A stretch of 64,000 nucleotides of DNA, taken from positions 806,001-870,000 of the forward strand of contig NZ_JAABOO010000001.1 in assembly GCF_010671605.1 (NCBI RefSeq), read 5' to 3'. The notes beneath the pieces were generated by a model. That model made no database searches. It was not told where the DNA came from and saw nothing but the letters and a program-made list of their open reading frames with translations. This document shows, one piece after another, positions 27,047 to 36,703 of the stretch. Each line of letters begins with the position of its first letter. The stretch's first letter is position 1. This stretch comes from Leptobacterium flavescens. Its GTDB lineage: Bacteria; Bacteroidota; Bacteroidia; Flavobacteriales; Flavobacteriaceae. Both the position numbers and the translations under genes were made by a program.

Positions 27047-29452
27047 ATGGATAATATTTACCTTTTAATGATCGTTGCCCTGGCGGTTCTTGCAATAGCA
27101 GACCTTGTTGTAGGAGTGAGTAATGATGCGGTGAATTTCTTGAATTCTGCAATTGGTTCTAAAGCTATTTCATTTAGAACAATAATGATTGTTGCCAGTA
27201 TTGGTATTGCTGTGGGAGCTATTTTCTCCAGCGGACTGATGGAGGTAGCAAGGAAGGGGATCTTTAATCCCGGAGAGTTTTATTTTGATGAGATCATGAT
27301 CATTTTTATGGCGGTGATGATCACGGATATTCTCTTACTGGATTTCTTTAATACCGTTGGGATGCCTACATCTACCACAGTTTCCATTGTTTTCGAATTA
27401 TTGGGAGCTGCTGTATGTGTTGCCCTGTTGAAGATCGGTACGGATCCGACGGAAGACTTTTCTTCCTTAATTAAATACATCAACACAGAAAAGGCTATCC
27501 AGATCATTTCAGGGATATTGTTATCTGTAGGTGTAGCGTTCTCTGTCGGAGCGATTGTACAATACATTTCCCGTTTGCTATTGTCATTTAATTTTGAGAA
27601 AAAAGCAAAATGGGTAGGTGCAGTATTTGGTGGCCTTGCACTAACGGCCATCGTATACTTCATTTTCATGAAAGGTATCAAGGGAACCAACTATGCTAAA
27701 TCTATTGTAGATACACTTTACAGTGGTTCTGCTGAAGGTTTACTGGATTGGGCCAATACATATTTTAATGCAGCTTACGAATCTGTAAAAGAACTCGCTG
27801 CTGCTAAAAAAGATTTGTTTAAGATAACAGAAGACGGAGCTACAGCTCAGGTACATTTAACCTTAAGAGGACTTCTTGAGACTTACGTTTTACCTATCGT
27901 GGCAGTAAGTTTTGTTTTCTGGTCCTTATTATCTTATGTTCTTATCAAATTCTTTAAGACAAATATCTACAAGATCATCATTATTGTAGGAACCTTTGCT
28001 TTGGCACTGGCTTTTGCAGGGAATGACCTTGTAAACTTTATCGGGGTACCGATCGCAGCATGGCAGTCTTTTGAGGCCTGGTCTGCTTCCGGAGTTCCGG
28101 CTACAGAATTTGCGATGGATGTCCTTGGAAAGAAAGTAGAAACTCCTACGGCTCTATTATTAGTTGCAGGACTGGTTATGGTACTTACCCTATGGTTCTC
28201 CAGTAAAGCTAAAAATGTAGTTAAAACAGAGATCGATCTTTCAAATCAGGATTCGACCAAAGAGCGTTTTAAGCCTAACTTTATCTCCAGAGGTCTTGTT
28301 AGAGGGGTTATTCTGATGTCCAAAGGGATCTCATTTATATTACCTAAGTCAGCTCAGGCGAGAATTGAAAAGCAATTCGAGAAGCCTGTGATCAATCTGC
28401 CTAAGGATAAAAAATACGAATTACCGGCTTTCGATATGGTAAGGGCTGCGGTTAACCTGATGGTTGCCGGGGTACTGATCTCTATCGCAACTTCATATAA
28501 ATTACCATTATCCACTACTTATGTAACTTTTATGGTGGCTATGGGTACCTCTTTGGCTGACAGAGCCTGGGGAAGTGAAAGTGCCGTATATCGAGTAGCA
28601 GGTGTACTAAATGTGATTGGAGGATGGTTCCTTACAGCTCTTATAGCATTTGTAGGTGCTGCTACGGTTGCCGCTCTGATACACATCAAAACGGATCTGA
28701 TGACAGGAATCCTGTTGTTACTTGCTGTACTATTATTGGTTAGAAACTACATTAACCACAATAAGAAGCAAAAACAAATAAAAGCGGAAGACAGTCTTAG
28801 ACAAACCGAAAGCGATAATATTCAGGGAGTAATCGAGGAAAGTGCCGATAATATTTCCAGCGTTGTAAACCGAAGCAACAAGATCTATTCGAACACTATC
28901 AACGGTCTGGCAAAGCAAGACCTGGTAAGGCTTAAAAAGAGTAGAAAAGGGATTATCAAACTCAACGAAGAGATCGATGAATTAAGAGATAATATCTTCT
29001 ACTTCATCAAAAACCTTGATGAGACCAGCGTTGGTGTGAGTAAGTTCTATATCCTTATCCTCGGATATCTTCAGGATATGACCCAATCTCTTGAATATAT
29101 AGCCAAGGTGAGTCACAAACACGTTAACAATAACCACAAAGCACTTCGATTCAATCAGATCAAAGAACTTAAGGAAATTGAAAATCAGCTGAGTACTTTG
29201 TTTAATAAGATAAAAACTTCTTTCGACTCGAGAAATTTCGATGAAATAAGTAATTTACTGGAAGAGAAGCAGGATCTGCTGGCTCAGGTAGAACAGAAAA
29301 TAGGGAAACAGATCGAACGTACACGTACGGTAGAATCCAGCCCTAAGAATACTACACTGTATTTCAGCCTTCTTCTGGAAAGTAAAGATCTTATAGAAGC
29401 TACCATGAAACTACTTGAAGAGTACGATCTGGAAAGCAAAAAAGAGAATTAA
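27047..29452 (+). CDS. PiT-family inorganic phosphate transporter with C-terminal PhoU-like domain
   Basis: An 801-residue transporter of the PiT family (cation-coupled inorganic phosphate uptake), longer than the 400-500 residues of simple PiT proteins. The first inverted half has GVSNDAVNFLN and the second AFAGNDLVNFIG, both versions of the GxNDxxN family signature. Transmembrane segments run to about residue 570. The rest (about 590-801) is a soluble helical region resembling PhoU/Pit-accessory proteins, normally a separate gene. The porin gene lies directly upstream. A possible promoter (TTTG at 26998-27001 and AATATTTG at 27018-27025) is present but with short spacing. Confidence 0.92.
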   Translation: MDNIYLLMIVALAVLAIADLVVGVSNDAVNFLNSAIGSKAISFRTIMIVASIGIAVGAIFSSGLMEVARKGIFNPGEFYFDEIMIIFMAVMITDILLLDFFNTVGMPTSTTVSIVFELLGAAVCVALLKIGTDPTEDFSSLIKYINTEKAIQIISGILLSVGVAFSVGAIVQYISRLLLSFNFEKKAKWVGAVFGGLALTAIVYFIFMKGIKGTNYAKSIVDTLYSGSAEGLLDWANTYFNAAYESVKELAAAKKDLFKITEDGATAQVHLTLRGLLETYVLPIVAVSFVFWSLLSYVLIKFFKTNIYKIIIIVGTFALALAFAGNDLVNFIGVPIAAWQSFEAWSASGVPATEFAMDVLGKKVETPTALLLVAGLVMVLTLWFSSKAKNVVKTEIDLSNQDSTKERFKPNFISRGLVRGVILMSKGISFILPKSAQARIEKQFEKPVINLPKDKKYELPAFDMVRAAVNLMVAGVLISIATSYKLPLSTTYVTFMVAMGTSLADRAWGSESAVYRVAGVLNVIGGWFLTALIAFVGAATVAALIHIKTDLMTGILLLLAVLLLVRNYINHNKKQKQIKAEDSLRQTESDNIQGVIEESADNISSVVNRSNKIYSNTINGLAKQDLVRLKKSRKGIIKLNEEIDELRDNIFYFIKNLDETSVGVSKFYILILGYLQDMTQSLEYIAKVSHKHVNNNHKALRFNQIKELKEIENQLSTLFNKIKTSFDSRNFDEISNLLEEKQDLLAQVEQKIGKQIERTRTVESSPKNTTLYFSLLLESKDLIEATMKLLEEYDLESKKEN

Positions 29453-29476
29453 AAACCGAACCCGGTTTCCATATAA

Positions 29477-29508
29477 AGCCGTATGAAAGATTTCATACGG
29501 CTTTTTTT
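29477..29508 (+). terminator. Terminator after the PiT transporter gene
   Basis: AGCCGTATGAAA (29477-29488) and TTTCATACGGCT (29491-29502) form a near-perfect 11-12 bp stem followed by seven T residues. Confidence 0.85.
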
Positions 29509-29805
29509 ATATCCATACTTAATACAGCTGGTATTAATTCCCCATTTCACGAAACAGTTTCCCTTGCTGCTAATATTTAGCTCCAGAATAATCATTCAGA
29601 ACTATCCCGGGCAAAACATTGCTCATTCTTATACCAGGAAATAGCACATCTTAAACAAGCACGGTAAATACCTCTTTCCATACTCTATACGGAGGCGTTT
29701 TATGAAAGATATCCGGATCAGTGGAGGATGGAGTTGTTTAAAAAATTACAGAGCCGTTAAGACCCTGTTTCAGTTGTCTTAAACCTGATCTCCGCTTGTA
29801 AAAAC
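29509..29805. other. Intergenic region, no gene recognised
   Basis: Between the transporter terminator and the hppA terminator I see no convincing gene. A 19-codon frame starting ATG at 29702 follows a GGAGG-like stretch, but it has no recognisable features and is not supported. Confidence 0.4.
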
Positions 29806-29835
29806 AAAAAGCCACGCATAAAGCGTGGCTTTTTT
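29806..29835 (-). terminator. Terminator of hppA
   Basis: GCCACGC (29811-29817) and GCGTGGC (29823-29829) form a 7-bp GC-rich stem with A residues before and T residues after. It can act in both directions and lies about 22 bp after the hppA stop. Confidence 0.8.
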
Positions 29836-29856
29836 ATAAGGATAAGTAAAAGCTTC

Positions 29857-32259
29857 TTAATTCTCCTGAAACTTTACTTTTTTGATCACTTTTTTCACTT
29901 CTTTTCCTTCAGCAGCTTTGTCGGCTTCTTTTTCGATTGCTTCCAATTCTGCTTTTATTTCGGCTTCCGTTCCTTCAAGAACTTTCTCTTCGGTAACTTC
30001 TTCACCGTTTATGATAGTTGTTGTAGTAATTACAGCTTTTGCAAGGTCTTTGTCATTGGAAAGCTTTACTTCTACCTTAACATCTTCCTTATGAGCAACA
30101 CCGCTTTCAACATGACCTCCTAAAAGAGGAGCAATCACTAATCCGACAAGACAGGTAAGTTTAATAAGGATATTCATAGAAGGCCCTGAAGTATCTTTAA
30201 ACGGATCTCCAACAGTATCTCCGGTAACCGCAGCTTTATGTGCATCAGAACCTTTATAGGTCATTTCTCCGTTGATCTCTACTCCTGCTTCAAAAGATTT
30301 TTTAGCATTATCCCATGCTCCACCGGCATTATTCTGGAAAATAGCCCACATAACCCCTGAAACACATACTCCGGCCATATAACCACCAAGAGGTTCAGCA
30401 CCAAATAACAATCCGATAAGAACCGGAGTGATAATGGTGATAAGACCTGGTAATATCATTTCTTTTAAAGCCGCTTTGGTAGAAATATCAACACACTTTG
30501 CATATTCCGGTGTTCCGGTACCTTCCATAATTCCTGGAATATCCCTGAATTGCCTTCTTACTTCCTGTACCATTTCCATTGCCGCCTTACCAACAGATTT
30601 CATTGCAAGGGCAGAGAATACTACAGGTATCATCCCACCTACAAACAGCATGGCAAGAACATCGGCTTTAAAGATGTTGATCCCGTCAATTCCGGTAAAG
30701 GTTACATATGCAGCAAATAAAGCCAGTGCAGTTAATGCTGCAGAAGCAATTGCAAAACCTTTTCCAACTGCTGCAGTGGTATTACCAACAGAATCAAGAA
30801 TATCTGTACGCTCACGTACTTCTTCAGGAAGTTCACTCATTTCGGCAACTCCTCCCGCGTTATCCGCGATAGGTCCGAAAGCATCGATAGCCAACTGCAT
30901 TGCTGTTGTTGCCATCATTGCCGAAGCCGCCAGAGCAACTCCGTAAAAACCTGCAAGGGCATAAGATCCGAAGATCGCCGCTGCAAAGAGGATCACAGAC
31001 AGGAAAGTAGATTTCATTCCCACTGCAAGTCCTGCAATAATATTGGTTGCAGCTCCAGTTGAGCTGTTCTGTACGATATCAAGTACGGGTTTCTTTCCAA
31101 GACTGGTGTAATAAGCAGTTACCACAGAAATTAAAGCTCCTACCGTAAGTCCTATTACCGCAGACCAGAAAACATTCATAGAAGAAACTTCTCTAAGTCC
31201 TTCCCCGAAGAAATTCATTTCCATGGTAGCAGGAAGCATCCACTGGATCAGGAAGTAACTCGCTATTAAAGTAAGTCCTATTGAAACCCAGTTTCCAAGA
31301 TCTAACGCCTTTTGAACCTGTGCTTCTTTAGCTTCATTACTGTTTATCTTAACAAGGAAAGTTCCGATGATAGAAGCAAGTACTCCAACTCCCGCTATCA
31401 CAACAGGAAGAAGAATAGGCCCCATATTACTGAATGCATCCGTGAACTGTCCGTTAGAAGACATATCCCTGATCACATAATTTCCAAGTACCATTGCAGC
31501 CAGTACGGTTGCAACATAACTTCCGAAGAGGTCAGCTCCCATTCCGGCAACATCACCTACGTTATCTCCAACATTATCTGCTATGGTAGCAGGGTTACGG
31601 GGATCATCTTCAGGAATTCCCGCTTCCACCTTACCAACAAGGTCAGCTCCAACATCGGCAGCTTTTGTATAAATACCTCCACCCACACGGGCAAATAAGG
31701 CAATAGATTCTGCACCTAGAGAGAATCCGGCCAATGCTTCCAGTACTACGGTCATTTCATTGTAGAAAGAAGCCTCACCGGTAACAAACATCTTAACGAA
31801 GATCATGAAAAGCAAGCTCAAACCTAAAACAGCCAGACCGGCAACACCCAATCCCATTACCGTTCCTCCTCCAAAAGATACTTTTAACGCCTGCGGTAAG
31901 CTGGTTTTTGCAGCTTCAGCAGTACGGGCATTCGCCTCGGTAGCAATACGCATTCCTATATTTCCCGCCAAAGCAGAAAAGATAGCACCAAGAATAAAGG
32001 CTCCGATAATTATAATATGCGTTGTGGGTACGATAAAAGAAATAGCCCCTAAAGCTATAGAAGCAATAACAACGAATATGGCCAAAAGCCTGTATTCTGC
32101 GGCTAGAAACGCCAGAGCCCCTTCTTTTATACTCTTTGAGATTGATTGCATTTTTTCACTCCCCGGAGCTTGTTTTTTTACCCATCCCATTTTGATGACC
32201 ATAAAAACAAGTCCTAATATTGCCAGTACCACCGGCACGAAAATCATATTCGATTCCAT
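29857..32259 (-). CDS. hppA: Membrane-bound ion-pumping pyrophosphatase
   Basis: An 800-residue integral membrane protein with about 16 transmembrane helices that couples pyrophosphate hydrolysis to pumping of H+ and/or Na+. The pyrophosphate site is seen in [20 protein letters not shown] and [30 protein letters not shown] carries Ala rather than Lys after GNTTA, which in this family points to the K+-dependent type. In Bacteroidota such enzymes are often Na+ or mixed Na+/H+ pumps. After the last helix there is an unusual charged extension of about 80 residues (from [10 protein letters not shown], rich in Glu and Lys). A promoter-like TACTTTTA lies at 32287-32294. The soluble pyrophosphatase gene is directly upstream. 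Confidence 0.95.
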   Translation of the reverse strand: MESNMIFVPVVLAILGLVFMVIKMGWVKKQAPGSEKMQSISKSIKEGALAFLAAEYRLLAIFVVIASIALGAISFIVPTTHIIIIGAFILGAIFSALAGNIGMRIATEANARTAEAAKTSLPQALKVSFGGGTVMGLGVAGLAVLGLSLLFMIFVKMFVTGEASFYNEMTVVLEALAGFSLGAESIALFARVGGGIYTKAADVGADLVGKVEAGIPEDDPRNPATIADNVGDNVGDVAGMGADLFGSYVATVLAAMVLGNYVIRDMSSNGQFTDAFSNMGPILLPVVIAGVGVLASIIGTFLVKINSNEAKEAQVQKALDLGNWVSIGLTLIASYFLIQWMLPATMEMNFFGEGLREVSSMNVFWSAVIGLTVGALISVVTAYYTSLGKKPVLDIVQNSSTGAATNIIAGLAVGMKSTFLSVILFAAAIFGSYALAGFYGVALAASAMMATTAMQLAIDAFGPIADNAGGVAEMSELPEEVRERTDILDSVGNTTAAVGKGFAIASAALTALALFAAYVTFTGIDGINIFKADVLAMLFVGGMIPVVFSALAMKSVGKAAMEMVQEVRRQFRDIPGIMEGTGTPEYAKCVDISTKAALKEMILPGLITIITPVLIGLLFGAEPLGGYMAGVCVSGVMWAIFQNNAGGAWDNAKKSFEAGVEINGEMTYKGSDAHKAAVTGDTVGDPFKDTSGPSMNILIKLTCLVGLVIAPLLGGHVESGVAHKEDVKVEVKLSNDKDLAKAVITTTTIINGEEVTEEKVLEGTEAEIKAELEAIEKEADKAAEGKEVKKVIKKVKFQEN

Positions 32260-32317
32260 ATGTAGTAGATTTGTAATTTGCGGTCGTAAAAGTAATAAAA
32301 TCAGGGAGAAATAAAAA

Positions 32318-32348
32318 AGGGAATATTCATTAGCGAATATTCCCTTTT
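32318..32348 (-). terminator. Terminator of ppa
   Basis: GGGAATATTC (32319-32328) and GAATATTCCC (32335-32344) form a 10-bp stem flanked by A residues and T residues. On the minus strand it follows the ppa stop by about 24 bp and separates ppa from hppA, so the two pyrophosphatases are transcribed separately. Confidence 0.75.
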
Positions 32349-32367
32349 CCTATATTATTTTCAAGCT

Positions 32368-32898
32368 TTATCCGATACTGAACAAACCTTCTTTTTTATC
32401 CTGCAGATCTGCAAAACGATCTACACACTTCTCGATAATTTCTCTTGCTACTTCAAGGCTTCCCCATCCTTCTACATCTACCTTTTTATGTTCAAGGTCT
32501 TTGTACACCTGGAAGAAATGCTCTATTTCCTGTTTCAGGTGAGGGTTAAGATCGGAAAGATCGTTGATCTTATTCCACATCGGGTCGCTTACAGGAACGC
32601 AGATGATCTTCTCATCCGGACCTTTCTCATCCGCCATATGGAATACCCCGATCGGTTTAACTTCCATCACACAACCCGGGAATGTCGGTTCCGTAACCAG
32701 GACCAAAACATCGAGCGGATCTCCATCCAATGCCAGTGTTTCCGGAATAAAACCGTAATCGGCAGGATAATGCATGGAAGAAAAGATCATACGGTCATAT
32801 CGTATTTTCTTTAATTCGAAATCGTATTCGTATTTGTTTCTGCTTCCTTTCGGAATCTCTATAAGGACGTCAAATGACTTTAATTTAGCTGCACTCAT
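32368..32898 (-). CDS. ppa: Soluble inorganic pyrophosphatase (family I)
   Basis: A 176-residue cytoplasmic enzyme that hydrolyses pyrophosphate released by biosynthesis. Family I residues are visible: EIPKGSRNKYEYD near the start, HYPADYGFIPETLALDGDPLD with the metal-binding DxDPxD cluster, and a Lys-rich segment after DDLDE-type positions. The length matches the bacterial family (about 175). A perfect -7 promoter element TACTTTTG lies at 32924-32931, and a terminator lies downstream. The gene stands next to the membrane pyrophosphatase, so the cell can either waste or conserve the energy of pyrophosphate. Confidence 0.97.
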   Translation of the reverse strand: MSAAKLKSFDVLIEIPKGSRNKYEYDFELKKIRYDRMIFSSMHYPADYGFIPETLALDGDPLDVLVLVTEPTFPGCVMEVKPIGVFHMADEKGPDEKIICVPVSDPMWNKINDLSDLNPHLKQEIEHFFQVYKDLEHKKVDVEGWGSLEVAREIIEKCVDRFADLQDKKEGLFSIG

Positions 32899-32923
32899 AA
32901 TTCATATACATTTAAAAGGGGCG

Positions 32924-32931
32924 CAAAAGTA
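32924..32931 (-). promoter_or_regulatory. ppa promoter -7 element
   Basis: TACTTTTG on the minus strand matches TAnnTTTG perfectly. The start of transcription would be near 32917, giving a leader of about 19 nt. Confidence 0.55.
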
Positions 32932-32981
32932 AGGAAGAAGTCAGTAAACGACAACAATTACCAGGTTAAGTTTAAGTAAAA

Positions 32982-35477
32982 TTAAAAGAAAAAACCGAAA
33001 GCTCCGGTTACACTGAATCTTCTGGCATCCGGAAGGTCCAGATAATTCCCCCTGAAATTAAAATCGATCCTGAAAACTTTAAAGATATTACCGATCCCGA
33101 AGGAATACTCCCAGTATATCTGATCTGAAGGTGCTCTTAAAGTTATATTCGTCGGTGAGCTCAGTAAGCGGTTTTGCTCCGACAGATCTCCCCAAACACC
33201 TCGTACTCCTACCAGTTCTCTCAGGTTAAGCTTTCTGAGGAAAGGGATCCTCGAAAACAATCGCCCGCCAAAATTCTGCTCCAGATGGACCGAAACATAG
33301 GTATCTGTAACGAACTCGTAAAAGTCCAGGTTAGGAAAGGTATTGAATATAGAGAATAAGGTTTGATTTCCGGGTACCGGACTCAACAGGGCCAGCGGTA
33401 CTTCACCAAATGTCTTTCCTGCTTCTACAGTAGTCAGGAAGCGTCCCAAACCACCAATTTGAGTAGGTTTACGGTAGAACAACTGTACCTTTTTAAAATC
33501 GAAGTCACTCTCCAGGAATCCATCTATTCCCAGGCTGTAATTAATAAAAAAGCGGGAATAATCATCATTTACATCATTTCGTTCCACTCCGTAACCCAAT
33601 GTTTTTCTTTTAGGAGTGATCTCCAGAGAGAAATTAAGGGCAAATTGTTTTACCTGTGATGAGATCCCTGTCGGCGATTCGGGATCAATATAGTCCAGGC
33701 TGAACTCTTCAGGAAAAGCAGATCGCAGGGTTCTGTATGAAGCTCCTGTTTTAAAGATCACATTCCTTAGAGGTTCAAATTCCAGAGCGGCCGTGGTCAG
33801 GTTAATATTCGTAAGGGTATTGTTTGCCCCGGCCGTAAATAACGCCGAAGAAGCAAAACTCCTTCCGAGTACATCATTTGTAGCGGTAAGGCTCACTCCT
33901 ATTTGCTCTACATCCCTTCGGTTTCCTGCAGAGAGGATGATCCTGTTCTTACGGTCGAGGAGCCATTTTCCGGAGATCCCGTATTTGAATTTTTTGTCCT
34001 TAAAACCATAAGCAGTATATCCTTCCAGTCGCCAGAGGTCATTCTGTCCGCGATACGTTCTTCCTCCCGCACGTATTCGGAGTCCTTCTACTTCGTTGGT
34101 ACCGAAAGTAGAGAAAACAGGTCCGAAATCGAGGTTCAGTTTATCGATCTCGTAATAGCCGGTAGCCAGAACGGATCCTATACTGTAAAGGCGCTTGAAT
34201 TTAGGCACCGTAAGGAGGGTATCTACCAGTTTATAGATACCTTCTTCGTCCTTATTGAGTTTTTCCAGGCGGTTTTTAGCCCAGAAATCATCGCCCCTGT
34301 TATAAATACGTTCGTCATAAGGGTCTACTTCCTTCTCATAAAAACTCCCGGGTCTTTCTTCATCAAACTGATAATTATCGTATACGGTGGTACGTTTTCC
34401 GTAGATTCCCCTGGATTTCTCCTTTTTGTTCAGACTGAAATCACTCAGCATATAATCGCGCTTCAGGAGGAACACGGAATCGTTCAACACATCAAACTCC
34501 TGCTCTATATAAATTTCCTTTACCCAGTTGATATTGGCACTTTTGGTAACGGCCATATTGATCTCCTTAATGGCAAAAGTGGTATCGTTTACCCAAAAAT
34601 CACCCTTAAAAGTAAGTTCGTTCTTTCTTCTGGGGTAATAGATAATATTGTAACACCATTTGTTATCTATAAAAGCCGTATCCGCAAGTACATAGTTGTA
34701 CACATCTATCCCTCCTCTGGACAGGGGGCTCACAAAGCTTTTATCGAAAAATTTCAGGTAATTATTGTAAATATCGTAATCGGCATAGAGGTCCTGAACA
34801 AAGGCAATAATACTCTGATTACTACTAAAACCGGAGTTCTTGTTCCCTATAAGTTCTTCCTTCAGCCTTTTGGATTTATTATCTCCATACACCTTGGAAA
34901 AGGCCTCATTGATAAATATGGGCAAGTAAGTCTTCCCCGTTACACTGGAGGTATCCAGTTCTTCAAAAACAAATTCCAGTCCCTTAAATAATTTACTGTT
35001 CATTAAGGCACTGTCTATAGTATTGAGATCGAATTCTATTTTCTCGTACTTATCGTATTCGTACTGTTTAAATTTATTGATCCCGTTTTCCCGTTTTTTT
35101 GCCCAGATCTTTCTCAGGATATCTATGGCCGGATTGTTCTTTTTGGATTGCCTCCCCGAATAGATCACCACCTCATCAAGCTGTTCCCCTTCCTGGAGAA
35201 CGATCCTGAGGTCATAATTCACTTTTTCCTTTAATTCTATCTCTCTGGTGGCATAGCCGACAAAAGAAACGATTATTGTGGAATAAGTTTTTTCCGATTC
35301 TATATAAAAACGGCCATTATCATTGGTGATGGTTCCTTCTGTTGAGTTCTTAAAGAGAATATTGGCAAATGGTACTGGTTTACCGTCTTCATCTACAACT
35401 ATACCCCCTACTTTAGTTTGGGACCAGGCTGAAACACAACAAAATACAAAAAAGAGTACCCCTAAAACCTTTTTCAT
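32982..35477 (-). CDS. DUF5686 family outer-membrane protein with carboxypeptidase-regulatory domain
   Basis: An 831-residue outer-membrane protein. The signal peptide (ending SAWSQ) is followed by a CarboxypepD-regulatory-like domain (about 22-105, TKVGGIVVDEDGKPVPFAN at its start). The DUF5686 region opens with NPAIDILRKIWAKKRENG and KQYEYDKYEKIEFDL, and a strand-rich barrel ends in VTGAFGFFF. DUF5686 proteins are widespread in Bacteroidota, and their function is not established. The gene lies 64 bp downstream of pdhB, with the pdhB terminator between them. Confidence 0.88.
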   Translation of the reverse strand: MKKVLGVLFFVFCCVSAWSQTKVGGIVVDEDGKPVPFANILFKNSTEGTITNDNGRFYIESEKTYSTIIVSFVGYATREIELKEKVNYDLRIVLQEGEQLDEVVIYSGRQSKKNNPAIDILRKIWAKKRENGINKFKQYEYDKYEKIEFDLNTIDSALMNSKLFKGLEFVFEELDTSSVTGKTYLPIFINEAFSKVYGDNKSKRLKEELIGNKNSGFSSNQSIIAFVQDLYADYDIYNNYLKFFDKSFVSPLSRGGIDVYNYVLADTAFIDNKWCYNIIYYPRRKNELTFKGDFWVNDTTFAIKEINMAVTKSANINWVKEIYIEQEFDVLNDSVFLLKRDYMLSDFSLNKKEKSRGIYGKRTTVYDNYQFDEERPGSFYEKEVDPYDERIYNRGDDFWAKNRLEKLNKDEEGIYKLVDTLLTVPKFKRLYSIGSVLATGYYEIDKLNLDFGPVFSTFGTNEVEGLRIRAGGRTYRGQNDLWRLEGYTAYGFKDKKFKYGISGKWLLDRKNRIILSAGNRRDVEQIGVSLTATNDVLGRSFASSALFTAGANNTLTNINLTTAALEFEPLRNVIFKTGASYRTLRSAFPEEFSLDYIDPESPTGISSQVKQFALNFSLEITPKRKTLGYGVERNDVNDDYSRFFINYSLGIDGFLESDFDFKKVQLFYRKPTQIGGLGRFLTTVEAGKTFGEVPLALLSPVPGNQTLFSIFNTFPNLDFYEFVTDTYVSVHLEQNFGGRLFSRIPFLRKLNLRELVGVRGVWGDLSEQNRLLSSPTNITLRAPSDQIYWEYSFGIGNIFKVFRIDFNFRGNYLDLPDARRFSVTGAFGFFF

Positions 35478-35483
35478 GTCATA

Positions 35484-35520
35484 AAAATAAAAAACTTCAC
35501 TAATTAATTAGTGAAGTTTA
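35484..35520 (-). terminator. Terminator of pdhB
   Basis: ACTTCACTAATTAATTAGTGAAGT (written in part: ACTTCACTAATT and its complement AATTAGTGAAGT, 35494-35517) is a perfect 24-bp palindrome. On the minus strand it is followed by TTTTTTATTTTTA. It lies 24 bp after the pdhB stop and 16 bp upstream of the DUF5686 start codon. Confidence 0.75.
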
Positions 35521-35541
35521 TATAACGCTTTAATTATGATT

Positions 35542-36519
35542 TTATTTGTATAAAACTTTTTTTACCGCTTTGATCACATCTTCGTGGTTAGGTAACCACT
35601 CGGCCAGTAATACCGGTGAATACGGCGCAGGTGTATCTGCGGTATTGATCTTAACTATCGGAGCATCAAGGTAATCGAATGCCTGCGATTGCACCTGATA
35701 AGTGATCTCTGTAGCAACATTTCCAAACGGCCAGGCTTCTTCAAGAATTACCAGTCTGTTTGTTTTCTTTACCGAATTGAGGATAGCATCGTGATCCATA
35801 GGACGAACGGTCCTTAAATCGATGATCTCACAGCTTATTCCTTCTTTTTCCAGCTCATCTGCAGCTGTATAAGCTTCTTTAATGATCTTACCGAAAGATA
35901 CGATGGTAACATCTGTACCTTCTCTCTTTATATCGGCTACACCGATCGGGATGGAATATTCTCCTTCCGGCACTTCTCCCTTATCTCCGTACATCTGCTC
36001 CGATTCCATAAAAATTACCGGATCATCATCTCTGATGGCAGATTTAAGCAATCCTTTGGCATCATACGGATTGGAAGGTACTACCACTTTCAGACCCGGA
36101 CAGTTGGCATACCAGTTCTCGAATGCCTGAGAGTGCGTTGCCGCTAACTGACCTGCGGAAGCGGAAGGTCCCCTGAAAACAATAGGGATATTGATCTGTC
36201 CTCCACTCATCTGGCGCATCTTAGCCGCGTTGTTTATGATCTGATCAATCCCCACAAGGGCAAAATTAAAAGTCATAAATTCTATGATAGGGCGGTTACC
36301 ATTCATTGCAGATCCCACTCCTATCCCGGCAAAACCCAGCTCGGAGATCGGGGTATCTATAACTCTCTTGGCACCGAACTCATCCAACATACCTTTAGAA
36401 GCTTTATAAGCACCGTTGTATTCTGCTACTTCTTCCCCCATTAAATAAATGGATTCATCACGGCGCATTTCTTCACTCATAGCCTCTGCTACAGCTTCTC
36501 TGAATTGTATTGTTCTCAT
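35542..36519 (-). CDS. pdhB: Pyruvate dehydrogenase E1 component, beta subunit
   Basis: A 325-residue subunit of the thiamine-dependent E1 component, which decarboxylates pyruvate for acetyl-CoA formation. Typical segments are RTIQFREAVAEAMSEEM at the start, LMGEEVAEYNGAYKASKG, the KRVIDTPISELGFAGIGVG region, and the C-terminal transketolase-like domain with LVILEEAWPFGNVATEI. The alpha subunit and E2 are not in the window, so the complex genes are dispersed, as is common in Flavobacteriaceae. It diverges from etfBA across a 184-bp region that holds a 30-bp perfect palindrome. Confidence 0.95.
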   Translation of the reverse strand: MRTIQFREAVAEAMSEEMRRDESIYLMGEEVAEYNGAYKASKGMLDEFGAKRVIDTPISELGFAGIGVGSAMNGNRPIIEFMTFNFALVGIDQIINNAAKMRQMSGGQINIPIVFRGPSASAGQLAATHSQAFENWYANCPGLKVVVPSNPYDAKGLLKSAIRDDDPVIFMESEQMYGDKGEVPEGEYSIPIGVADIKREGTDVTIVSFGKIIKEAYTAADELEKEGISCEIIDLRTVRPMDHDAILNSVKKTNRLVILEEAWPFGNVATEITYQVQSQAFDYLDAPIVKINTADTPAPYSPVLLAEWLPNHEDVIKAVKKVLYK

Positions 36520-36614
36520 GTACGTATGATTATTATAATATCAAAAACTAGTTCTTTTTAGATCGAAAAGCAAATGTAATAATAAATAGAAAACTTTATT
36601 CATCGAAATTTAAT

Positions 36615-36644
36615 AAAATATACTATGCATGCATAGTATATTTT
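36615..36644. repeat. 30-bp perfect palindrome between pdhB and etfB
   Basis: The left half AAAATATACTATGCA (36615-36629) and the right half TGCATAGTATATTTT (36630-36644) are exact reverse complements with no spacer. It lies between the divergent pdhB and etfB starts, 60 bp from etfB. No T-run asymmetry marks it as a terminator for a known gene, so an operator for a dimeric regulator is the likelier reading. Confidence 0.8.
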
Positions 36645-36703
36645 GTAAATTATCAGTATCTTCGTCGACATATTTTTTAAAAACATAATAAAATCTCATA
36701 GAT

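Noticed and set aside
29702-29761. A 19-codon frame (MKDIRISGGWSC...) after a GGAGG-like stretch between the transporter and hppA.
   Set aside because: Too short, with no recognisable features or neighbours. The GGAGG could occur by chance, and Bacteroidota make little use of it.
33903-34991. A long (362-codon) open frame on the plus strand opposite the DUF5686 gene.
   Set aside because: It lies wholly inside the reverse complement of a well-supported gene and has no protein-like features. It is a shadow frame.
35494-35517. The 24-bp palindrome before the DUF5686 gene as an operator.
   Set aside because: On the minus strand it is followed by a T-rich run directly after the pdhB stop, so a terminator explains it.
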